Shown one piece after another: positions 10,201 through 16,525 of a DNA stretch of 64,000 bases (positions are counted from its first letter, which is position 1; every line of letters begins with the position of its first letter). The stretch covers positions 372,001 through 436,000 of the forward strand of contig JBKAGT010000006.1 in the NCBI GenBank assembly GCA_046290495.1. The letters run 5' to 3'. A program made the translations under genes and the position numbers. Origin of the DNA: PGYR01 sp046290495 (lineage in GTDB: Bacteria; Bacteroidota; Ignavibacteria; Kapaibacteriales; UBA2268). The notes beneath the pieces are model-generated. The model was not told where the DNA came from. It ran no database searches and saw only the letters and a program-made list of their open reading frames with translations.

Positions 10201-12535
10201 GACCTCTACAGATTGGAATACCTTCAATGATAAATTAGATTCAGTTTGGAGTGAAAGTCCAATCTCTGGCAATGGAACAAGTGGTGACCCACTAACAATG
10301 GACTCGGCTAGTGCAAGCAACGGCGGCTATCTGACAGCAAACGATTGGTCTCGTTTTAATAGTGGCAATACCGTAACGGTAAATACACCACTTAGTGGTG
10401 ATGGAACGAATGGTGACCCATTAGTTATTTCCCAATCAGATGGTAGCACAGATGGATACTTGACATCAAGCGATTGGAATACTTTCAATGATAAATTAGA
10501 CTCAGTATGGAGTGAAAGCCCAATTTCGGGTAATGGAACAAGTGGAGACCCTCTAACAATGGACTCCGCAAGTGCTAGTAACCCAGGTTATTTAACCTCT
10601 TATGATTGGCAAAGGTTTGATGATGCTAAGACTGTGAGCACACAACTGCCTGTAAGAGGAGATGGTTCCTCTGGAGATAGAATAAGAATGTTAGCTGCAA
10701 ACTCAGCTACGGATGGGTATTTGACCAATGATGATTGGATTGATTTTGATAGTAAAGTTGATTCAGTAGCAGGTAGTCACCCGTTGAGAACTACAATTGC
10801 ATCAAATGGTACTATCTATGTTCAAATGCCTGAGGCATCTGCTGGTCGAGATGGTTATTTAGATTCTCTTGATTTTGAAAGCTTTGACAATAAATTAGAT
10901 GATGTTGTAGCTGTGTCTCCTGTTATTTCTTCAGTGTTTGGCGGAAATACTAAACAAATTTCAATGCTTGAAGCTAATGCATCTACTGATGGTTATCTGG
11001 ATAATGATGATTGGACTACTTTTAATAATAAACTAGATTCAGTCTATACTGATGACCCGATTACAGGGAATGGACTACAAGCTGACCCAATAAGTATTGC
11101 TAAAGCATCTGCAACTACAGATGGATACCTAAGTAAAGAGGATTGGTCTAGTTTTAATCAAAATAGAGACACTTTACTATTCTCCGATGTTTTTATAAGT
11201 GATGGTATAACAGATTCATTAGACATTAAAGAGGCTTCACCTTCACAAAGAGGTATAGTTTCTGTTGGACCTCAAATATTTGGAGGTGATAAGAGCTTTG
11301 ATTCTGAAGTCAAAATACTTTACCAAAAACATCTTTGGTTTTTTGACCAAGACACGAGTGATTATGTGAAGTTCAGAGCAGCGCAGAATTTAACTACTAG
11401 TACTACTTATGTATGGCCAGAGACTTATGGTACTAATAATCAAGTACTAACTACAGATAATACTGGTATATTAACTTGGGAAGATATAGATGCTGGTGAT
11501 GGATATATAAAATATGGCACTAACAGCACACAAAATTCTGCATCTGTTAGTGAATATTTATTCGATGTGTCTTATGCAAATACAGGTAGTGGTGATGCAG
11601 AAGGAGCGAAAATTACATCTACCGGTGGAAGCACTGATGGAGAAGCTACAGGTCTAACAATTACAGCTGAGTCTAATGGTACCAACAATGATGCAATTGC
11701 AATTAAGGCAATAGCAACTGTCAATGGCTCTGGAAATAATTACGCACTTGATGCTGAGGGTGTTATCAATACAGATACTCAGTATAATCTATCTGATACA
11801 GTTATGATTCACAACAAATCACAAGGTGTTTATATAGGGAATAATGCTGGGAAAGATATTACTTCCGGAAGTGGGAATATCGCTATTGGCTATGAAACTA
11901 TGAATAGTTCAACTACTGCAGAAGATAATGTAGCGATAGGTGATAACATAGCAACTGACTTGGCTGGTAAATCAAATGTATTAATAGGTGCTGGTGTCAC
12001 TGTTGGGAATGATGCTGCTGATAGTAATAATGTTGCTATTGGTAAAGATGCCACAATCAATCATGCTAACGCTAAGAACTCCACTGCGATAGGTGCTTAT
12101 GCCCAAGTGAATGCTGACCACAGCTTAGTGCTTGGTGCTATAGATGGTGTTAACGGTGCAGACTCTACTGTAAATGTGGGTATTGGTACTCAAACACCTG
12201 ATGCAAGACTTCAAGTATTGTCAACAGATAGTACAACTCAGGCTGTTAAAATTGGTAAAGATGATGATTTTGGGACACTACAGTTTGCTTCGATTAAAGA
12301 GGTGACTGGAACTCAGTTACCAGCTGGTTACTCAGTATATGTCTTTACTTCTAATCCAGGCTCTTTAGTAAGTTTTCCTGAAGCTGATAATGGGCAAATC
12401 TGTTATATAATTAATAAAGCAGGGGCAGGTGATATAGATGTTGATACTTTTAATCCTCTGAATGACCAAGTAGGAGAAGACCAAATAAAAATGTTTATGC
12501 ATTATGACGGCGAATGGTACAAAATACAACAATAG
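7220..12535 (+). CDS. Giant repeat surface protein, tail-fibre-like repeats plus YadA-like head
   Basis: The 1771-residue protein has a signal peptide (about 1-22), then an N-terminal beta domain (EISYQGILT, NGNYDIQFRIYTSD) common at the start of secreted FCB proteins. A collar-like segment follows (LDGNYPNPSIAQKG, GQVLKWNGTSW). About 24 units of 42-45 residues then run from about 268 to 1317, each built as SGxGTSxDPLxI, then DGYLTSxDW, then F..KLDSV. Similar units occur in phage tail fibres and trimeric fibrous proteins. Residues about 1540-1655 hold YadA/Hia-head-like repeats (NVAIGKDA, STAIGAYA) and NVGIGTQTPDARLQV. No T9SS sorting domain is visible at the C-terminus. It is probably a long extracellular fibre; mode of export is unknown. 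Confidence 0.8.
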   Translation: MKRKIILFCIAAFVFTQILKSDVPKEISYQGILTGQQMVPLPNGNYDIQFRIYTSDTEQTELWSEQQTVALNTGVFDVYLGSVTPLDLSFDRQYWLGVTIVGEPEMTPRIPLVSVPYSMNAEIAGGLTDDAQGAVLSLNQLEGDLEIEGQSDIVVSTAGNKIIIGRTNVSIESVISSKSHLTIEENGNEIDINIAPKSITDEEISDVDWNTVTNKPTEFPPGGVAGGDLDGNYPNPSIAQKGATTGQVLKWNGTSWVASDDNSGVADIYSNSPISGDGSQADPLRIDSATATNSGYLTDNDWTRFESKLDNVSSNSPIIGDGTTSNPLSMDSASASNSGYLTANDWQRFNSGNTVISNAPLSGDGSTADPLIISQSNGTTDGYITSSDWTRFNNKLDSVWSDSPISGNGTSSNPLTMDSASASNSGYLTANDWQRFNSGNTVISNSPLSGDGSTVDPLVISQSNGGSDGYLSSIDWIKFDNKLDSVWSDSPISGNGKIGNPLSMDSASASNGGYLTANDWQRFNSGNTVISNSPLSGDGSTADPLVISQSNGSSDGYLSSIDWIKFDNKLDSVWSDSPISGNGTSSDPLTMDSASASNGGYLTANDWVRFNNGNTVTANSPLSGDGTSGDPLVISQADGSNDGYLTSSDWTRFDSKLDSVFTDSPVTGNGTSSSPIYIPPANSSRNGYLSSSDWTRFDNKLDSVWSDSPIDGNGTQSDPLSMDSASASNGGYLTAYDWERFNNGNTVTANTPLSGDGTSGDPLVLSQSDGSTDGFLTSEDWTKFDNKLDSVWSESPISGNGTSSDPLTMDSATASNSGYLTAYDWERFNNGNTVTASTPLSGDGTSGDPLVISQSDGSNDGYLTSTDWTRFDNKLDSVISNAPLSGKGTSSDPLVISQSDGSTDGYLTSGDWTRFDNKLDSVWSESPISGNGTSGNPLSMDSASASNGGYLTANDWTRFNNGNTVTANAPLSGDGISGDPLVISQSDGSTDGYLTSTDWNTFNDKLDSVWSESPISGNGTSGDPLTMDSASASNGGYLTANDWSRFNSGNTVTVNTPLSGDGTNGDPLVISQSDGSTDGYLTSSDWNTFNDKLDSVWSESPISGNGTSGDPLTMDSASASNPGYLTSYDWQRFDDAKTVSTQLPVRGDGSSGDRIRMLAANSATDGYLTNDDWIDFDSKVDSVAGSHPLRTTIASNGTIYVQMPEASAGRDGYLDSLDFESFDNKLDDVVAVSPVISSVFGGNTKQISMLEANASTDGYLDNDDWTTFNNKLDSVYTDDPITGNGLQADPISIAKASATTDGYLSKEDWSSFNQNRDTLLFSDVFISDGITDSLDIKEASPSQRGIVSVGPQIFGGDKSFDSEVKILYQKHLWFFDQDTSDYVKFRAAQNLTTSTTYVWPETYGTNNQVLTTDNTGILTWEDIDAGDGYIKYGTNSTQNSASVSEYLFDVSYANTGSGDAEGAKITSTGGSTDGEATGLTITAESNGTNNDAIAIKAIATVNGSGNNYALDAEGVINTDTQYNLSDTVMIHNKSQGVYIGNNAGKDITSGSGNIAIGYETMNSSTTAEDNVAIGDNIATDLAGKSNVLIGAGVTVGNDAADSNNVAIGKDATINHANAKNSTAIGAYAQVNADHSLVLGAIDGVNGADSTVNVGIGTQTPDARLQVLSTDSTTQAVKIGKDDDFGTLQFASIKEVTGTQLPAGYSVYVFTSNPGSLVSFPEADNGQICYIINKAGAGDIDVDTFNPLNDQVGEDQIKMFMHYDGEWYKIQQ
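8023..11172 (+). repeat. Tandem coding repeats in the giant fibre protein gene
   Basis: About 24 imperfect repeats of 126-135 bases encode alternating unit types. One ends in the pattern DW.RFDNKLDSVW, the other in DW.RFNSGNTV, so the true super-repeat is about 261 bases. Adjacent copies, notably around 8500-9060 and 9380-10560, are nearly identical at DNA level and look recently duplicated. Copies near the 3' end (10,620-11,170) are the most divergent. Confidence 0.9.
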
Positions 12536-12541
12536 ATTTAC

Positions 12542-13459
12542 CTATTCTCCTTTATCACCTTCCTTCAAAGATAGATTAGTATTTCCAATAGTGGTTGATA
12601 GTTTTTCACCTCCTTTTATTCCAAAGTCTAGAGTTCTAATAGGGAATGGTATAGTGATATCATTCTCGCTGAATTTTTTAGTGATATTCATGATGGCATC
12701 ATGTCTTGCTGATAGAAATTCTGAATGCTTCTTAGTGTACTCTGTCCAAAACATAACAACAAAGTTTATAGAGCTATCACCATAACTAGTGAAATAAAAG
12801 TCGATTGGTTCTCCTTCTAATGTGTCATCAAGTTCTTTTATTGCCTCTAGAGTTACTTCTTGTACTTTAGGTAAGTCGTCACCATAGGAGATACCAACTT
12901 CCAAGTCGATTCTTCGTTTACCATTCTCAGTATAATTGTAAATTGCATTTTGGAATACATTTTTGTTAGGAATGTAGACTATATTACCTTGAAATGTTCT
13001 AAGGTTTGTAGTACGTAAGGATATGGTTTCTACTGTACCCATAATATCGTTTATTTCTACTATATCCCCAATAGTAAATGGCTTGTTGATAGAGAGAATA
13101 ATACCAGACATAAAATTAGCTGCTATCTCTTGGAAAGCAAAACCTAGTGCCAAACCAATAATACCTAAACCAGCAAGCATAGAGGTTACGGTCTTATCTA
13201 AGTCTAGGATGTCTAATGCAACGAAAGTACCTGCTGTAAGAATACTGAGGTATATAATATTAGCAAATAAGTTTATAATTGCTGAAGAGCCATACAGTTT
13301 GTACAGTAGTTTTGTAATAGCTTTTTTTACATATTTAGCTAAAATGAAGAATACTACTACAACTAAAACAGCAATTACAAAGTTAGGGAACATTCTAACA
13401 GCCGATTCCCACCAACCATTTACTTTATCTAAGATTAAATCCGTCGCTTCTGATACCAT
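12542..13459 (-). CDS. mscS: Small-conductance mechanosensitive channel (MscS family)
   Basis: A 305-residue inner-membrane channel that releases solutes on osmotic down-shock. There are three transmembrane stretches, at about residues 22-42, 60-82 and 88-110. The pore helix contains the Ala/Gly-rich AGLGIIGLALGFAFQ pattern. The beta domain follows with the conserved PFTIGDIVE, RTTNLRTF and IPNKNVF, then a C-terminal alpha/beta domain (FPIRTLDF) and a short charged tail. Length is slightly above E. coli MscS. It is convergent with the giant repeat gene, with six bases between the stops and no obvious terminator hairpin there. Confidence 0.95.
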   Translation of the reverse strand: MVSEATDLILDKVNGWWESAVRMFPNFVIAVLVVVVFFILAKYVKKAITKLLYKLYGSSAIINLFANIIYLSILTAGTFVALDILDLDKTVTSMLAGLGIIGLALGFAFQEIAANFMSGIILSINKPFTIGDIVEINDIMGTVETISLRTTNLRTFQGNIVYIPNKNVFQNAIYNYTENGKRRIDLEVGISYGDDLPKVQEVTLEAIKELDDTLEGEPIDFYFTSYGDSSINFVVMFWTEYTKKHSEFLSARHDAIMNITKKFSENDITIPFPIRTLDFGIKGGEKLSTTIGNTNLSLKEGDKGE

Positions 13460-13653
13460 AAGTCCTAAAGTTCAATTTACCAATGTCTTACTGATGTGAA
13501 AAGTGCATAATTATTGTAATGTGTCTTACATTAGTAAATTTTTTTTCTCTTCTGATAATCCAATCATTGAAACAAATCGTTATATATGTTGAATTATTTG
13601 TTGTAAAATTCGTATTATAATTGAGGTTATTACTAATAAAACAAAATAATGAT

Positions 13654-14061
13654 ATGACTAAGAATGAAATATTCGACAAATACGAAAATATAGCAGTTTA
13701 TGGGATGTCCACGAATTTGGCTAAAGCGGCACATACTGTGCCCGGCTATATGCTGAAGCAAGGGTTTAAAGTAATACCAATTCATCCCACTGCTGAGAGA
13801 ATTCTTAAACAAGATGCTTATAAATCTCTATCAGAAATTCCTGATAGGATTGATATTTTAAACATTTTTCGACCTTCAGATGAAGCTGAAGATATTGTAA
13901 AGGAGGCAATAGCAAGAAAAAAAGAAAAAGGCGATATTAAGCTGATTTGGCTACAGCTTGGTTTATCAAACGAAAATGCGAAACAATTAGCCGAAGAGAA
14001 TGGAATAGACTACATAGAAGACGAATGTATATATTTAGAACATGTAAAGGCAAAAGATTAA
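13654..14061 (+). CDS. CoA-binding domain protein (YccU-like)
   Basis: A 135-residue single Rossmann-type CoA-binding domain. It shows IAVYGMSTNLAKAAHTVPGYM near the N-terminus, GFKVIPIHPTA, the IDILNIFRP strand, the IWLQLGL segment, and the C-terminal DECIYLEH typical of the YccU group (C-I-x-x-E/H). The ATG at 13654 is chosen because it sits directly before the conserved domain. An in-frame TTG at 13621 would add 11 unconserved residues. It lies 35 bases upstream of the RiPP precursor gene on the same strand, so co-transcription is possible. A functional link is unproven. Confidence 0.88.
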   Translation: MTKNEIFDKYENIAVYGMSTNLAKAAHTVPGYMLKQGFKVIPIHPTAERILKQDAYKSLSEIPDRIDILNIFRPSDEAEDIVKEAIARKKEKGDIKLIWLQLGLSNENAKQLAEENGIDYIEDECIYLEHVKAKD

Positions 14062-14096
14062 TTTTATTTTTTAAACATATTTTAAGAGGTGTTACA

Positions 14097-14471
14097 ATGG
14101 GTAACAAAAACAATACTAAACTTTCTTTATTAGCAGCTGGTGCGTTGGCAGCAGGTAGTTTATCAGCAAATGCTATGGATGTAGATATTTTTAACTATGA
14201 AGCTATGGGTAGTGGTAACGAAGTGAGAGCTGAGTTATTAAATTCAAATGCAGTTGATTATAATGCAGAGTTGAATATCGAAGAAGCAAAACTTGGCGAA
14301 GGCAAATGCGGTGAAGGCAAGTGTGGCGAAGGTAAATGCGGTGAAGGCAAATGTGGCGAAGGCGAAGAAGAAGGTGAAGAAGAAGGCGAGGAAGAAGAAG
14401 GCGCTGAAGGTAAAGAAGGTGAAGCTAAATGTGGTGAAGGCAAGTGCGGTGAAGGTTCATGCGGACTTTAA
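14097..14471 (+). CDS. Cys-rich RiPP precursor with EGKCG repeats (HvfA/bufferin-like)
   Basis: The 124-residue product has a Sec signal peptide (LLAAGALAAGSLSANA, cleavage after about residue 26), a short unmodified-looking leader region, then four tandem GEGKC units with Cys71, 76, 81 and 86. An acidic Glu/Gly spacer (about 88-108) follows, then a second cluster with Cys112, 117 and 122 in AKCG, GKCG and GSCG. This matches the HvfA/bufferin class of secreted low-complexity precursors, whose EGKCG cysteines are modified by MNIO enzymes and bind copper in characterised systems. I start at the ATG at 14097 because it follows AGAGGTG and opens the signal peptide. The next two genes encode the enzyme pair. 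Confidence 0.85.
   Translation: MGNKNNTKLSLLAAGALAAGSLSANAMDVDIFNYEAMGSGNEVRAELLNSNAVDYNAELNIEEAKLGEGKCGEGKCGEGKCGEGKCGEGEEEGEEEGEEEEGAEGKEGEAKCGEGKCGEGSCGL
14295..14363 (+). repeat. 15-base tandem repeat encoding the core Cys motif
   Basis: Four full copies of a 15-base unit (consensus GGYGAAGGYAARTGY) and a partial fifth run in frame. Copies differ only at third codon positions, alternating GGC/GGT, AAA/AAG and TGC/TGT. The amino-acid unit GEGKC is therefore exactly conserved while the DNA has drifted, which suggests selection on the peptide. Confidence 0.9.
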
Positions 14472-14493
14472 TCACATAGTTGAATAGAGTTAA

Positions 14494-14525
14494 AGGGTTG
14501 GTTTTTGCCAGCCCTATTTTTTTTT
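14494..14525 (+). terminator. Intrinsic terminator between RiPP precursor and MNIO gene
   Basis: An 8-bp stem pairs AGGGTTGG (14494-14501) with CCAGCCCT (14508-14515), including one G-U pair. The loop is 6 bases and nine Ts follow at 14517-14525. It lies 22 bases after the precursor stop and 22 bases before the enzyme start, so it could act as a partial terminator giving excess precursor over enzyme. Confidence 0.8.
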
Positions 14526-14546
14526 AAATTATTAAAGATTAATAGA

Positions 14547-15383
14547 ATGGTAAGTGGAGTAGGATTAGGGTTTAGAAGAGATATAGCAAAAAAAATAATT
14601 GATTTAGAGGGCGATAAGCCGAAATTCATCGAATTTGCACCTGAAAATTGGATGAAAATGGGAGGTTACTGGAAGAAGAAATTAGATGCTGCTGCTGATA
14701 AGTATCCAATTATGTGTCACGGGCTTTCCCTTTCTATAGGCAGTCCAGATGAATTGGACTTCGACTTCCTGAAAGATTTGAAAGAATTTTTTGATATTTA
14801 TAACCCAGAAGTTTATTCAGAACATTTAAGCTATAGTAAATGTGATAATGCACATTTGTATGATTTGTTGCCAATACCCTTTCGAGAAGATGCAATAGAT
14901 CACGTTTCAGAAAGAATCAAAACGGTACAAGACTTCTTGGAAAGACCAATTGCTATAGAGAACGTTTCATACTATACACCTATAGCTGCCGAGATGGATG
15001 AAGCTACATTTATATCAGAGATTGTTAAGCGCTCAGGGTGTAATCTTCTCCTGGATGTAAATAATGTTTATGTAAATGCATTTAATCATAATTACGATGC
15101 AAAAGAGTTCATAGAATCACTTCCTTTAGATAAAGTAAAGTACATACATATGGCTGGTCATGAGCAAGTATCGCCTGATACAATAATAGATACACATGGT
15201 AGCCCAATAATAGATCCTGTTTTCGATCTATTTGAATGGACAATTAAAAAAATTAGTCCTGTACCTATTCTATTAGAAAGAGATTTTAATATACCTAAAT
15301 TAAGCGAACTACAAGATGAAATATCAAAATTACAATCAATAGTAGATAAAGTGTGGGAGGGAGAAAATGCCTCTAAAAACTGA
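14547..15383 (+). CDS. MNIO (DUF692) multinuclear iron oxidative enzyme, HvfB/BufB-like
   Basis: A 278-residue TIM-barrel enzyme of the multinuclear non-haem iron-dependent oxidative family (relatives: MbnB, TglH, HvfB/BufB). These use two or three iron ions and oxygen to rearrange cysteines in a RiPP precursor. Visible motifs include GVGLGFR, EFAPENWM, HGLSLSIGS, SEHLSYS, LPIPF, IENVSYY, LLDVNNVYVN, HMAGHE and DTHGSP, which supply the metal-binding His, Asp, Glu and Asn residues. The ATG at 14547 begins at the conserved VSGVGLG. The gene overlaps the DUF2063 partner by 17 bases. The substrate is most likely the EGKCG precursor just upstream. Confidence 0.93.
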   Translation: MVSGVGLGFRRDIAKKIIDLEGDKPKFIEFAPENWMKMGGYWKKKLDAAADKYPIMCHGLSLSIGSPDELDFDFLKDLKEFFDIYNPEVYSEHLSYSKCDNAHLYDLLPIPFREDAIDHVSERIKTVQDFLERPIAIENVSYYTPIAAEMDEATFISEIVKRSGCNLLLDVNNVYVNAFNHNYDAKEFIESLPLDKVKYIHMAGHEQVSPDTIIDTHGSPIIDPVFDLFEWTIKKISPVPILLERDFNIPKLSELQDEISKLQSIVDKVWEGENASKN

Positions 15384-16119
15384 AACTAAAGAGTTACAAT
15401 CAAAACTAGCCGAATTTTGTAAAACTGGTGAAATGATAGAGCTGAAGGGAGCTAAGCATGATAGACTGCACCATTACAGAAGACTAACTTATAATATACT
15501 GAAAGACTCACTTAGTACTGCTTACCCTATAGCAAAGAAAACACTATCTGAAAACGAGTGGAAAGAAATGATTGACTCATATTACAAGGAGCATAAGATG
15601 CAGTCACCACAAGTGTGGAAGATGCCAGAAGAATTCTATTATTATTGTGTGAATAAAGATTATCAAACCAAATTCGAAAGACCTTACCTGAATGAATTAC
15701 TATTTTTCGAATGGGTAGAGATAGATTTGCATACTCAGGAAGATGAGCTAATACCAAAGTTTAGAGAAGAAGGAGATATGCTGGAAGACAGGATTGTAAT
15801 GACACCAGAACATCATTTGCTTAGCTTCGAATACCCAATACACAAAATGAGAGGAAATGAATTACTTGATAATAAAGGTAACTATTTCGTTCTTATGTTT
15901 AGAAAAACTGATACTGGTGGTGTTAAGTTTATCAATATCTCGTCATTTTTTGCTCTGTTATTACAAAATTTAATAGATGGGGAAGGCCTTCTTGAAGAAA
16001 GTACAGGTAAAACTGCTGAAACATTCGGTGTTGATAAAGACAAAGCGTTACAGCACAGCATTCCTTTCATCAATGATCTATTCTTGCAAGGATTCATGAT
16101 TGGTTATACAGATAAATAA
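15367..16119 (+). CDS. DUF2063-family partner protein, HvfC/BufC-like
   Basis: A 250-residue protein with the N-terminal helical DNA-binding-like DUF2063 domain (LHHYRRLTYNILKDSLSTAYP, then PYLNELLFFEWVEIDLHTQ) and a C-terminal domain with the HLLSFEYPIHKM strand and FINDLFLQGFMIGY. In characterised MNIO systems such a partner binds the precursor leader and delivers it to the enzyme. The 17-base overlap with the MNIO gene supports a complex made from one mRNA. Length fits the family. No further gene of the operon, for instance the DoxX protein seen in several related loci, follows before the 400-base gap. Confidence 0.88.
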   Translation: MPLKTETKELQSKLAEFCKTGEMIELKGAKHDRLHHYRRLTYNILKDSLSTAYPIAKKTLSENEWKEMIDSYYKEHKMQSPQVWKMPEEFYYYCVNKDYQTKFERPYLNELLFFEWVEIDLHTQEDELIPKFREEGDMLEDRIVMTPEHHLLSFEYPIHKMRGNELLDNKGNYFVLMFRKTDTGGVKFINISSFFALLLQNLIDGEGLLEESTGKTAETFGVDKDKALQHSIPFINDLFLQGFMIGYTDK

Positions 16120-16525
16120 TTTCTGTTTTTAATAGTTTAAAAAATACAATCCTAACAAAATTGATACTCCTGAATGATAAATTGTATTACAGAGTTTCTG
16201 ATTATTAGAGTGAAATCTATTGCCAGCCCTATATTAGTTGTAATATGCTATAAATAAAAGACTAATGGGTTACTTATAAGTGACCCACCTTTGCTTAAAG
16301 TGTTACTATCTATCCAAAATAATTAATAAAAAGTAACAAATGCCTTGAAAATACAGTTATATTAATAGCTTTGAGTTAAATATTAATACAATATTGTATC
16401 ATTTTTTATTTGTTAAAAATGAAGAATTGTATTAAATTATAAACCTTATGTGTTGGAGTGTGTCAGAAATATTCAACACTATTAAAAAACGAAGTAAATT
16501 TTTATAAATATTTTAAGGAACGCTT
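16120..16525. other. 406-base intergenic region
   Basis: This is the only non-coding stretch here longer than 300 bases. It is very AT-rich and holds no supported gene or RNA. It contains a 22-base near-palindrome at 16266-16287 and a 13-base copy (16220-16232) of the downstream half of the 14.5-kb terminator hairpin. The last 60 bases must carry the ribosome site (TAAGGA) of the OmpA-like gene. No clear promoter box could be assigned. Confidence 0.6.
16266..16287. promoter_or_regulatory. 22-base near-palindrome, operator candidate
   Basis: The sequence TGGGTTACTTA continues into TAAGTGACCCA. Eleven bases each side pair, with a single G-T mismatch, and there is no loop or T-run, so it looks more like a protein-binding dyad than a terminator. 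It sits 239 bases before the OmpA-like gene and 146 bases after the RiPP operon. Confidence 0.45.

Noticed and set aside
7220..12535. Prophage origin of the giant fibre gene
   Set aside because: No other phage genes, integrase or attachment sites flank it, and the protein has a Sec signal peptide, which phage tail fibres lack.
13517..13533. Short inverted repeat TAATGT...ACATTA before the CoA-binding gene
   Set aside because: Six-base arms in very AT-rich sequence are expected by chance.
14258..14443. Minus-strand open frame across the RiPP precursor repeat
   Set aside because: It only mirrors the low-complexity Glu/Gly/Cys repeat on the other strand; its product is Pro/Ser repeat noise with no signal or ribosome site.
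16120..16525. Possible structured RNA or small gene in the 406-base gap
   Set aside because: No open frame with a ribosome site, no tRNA-like fold and no riboswitch-type conserved block was visible; only dyads were found.
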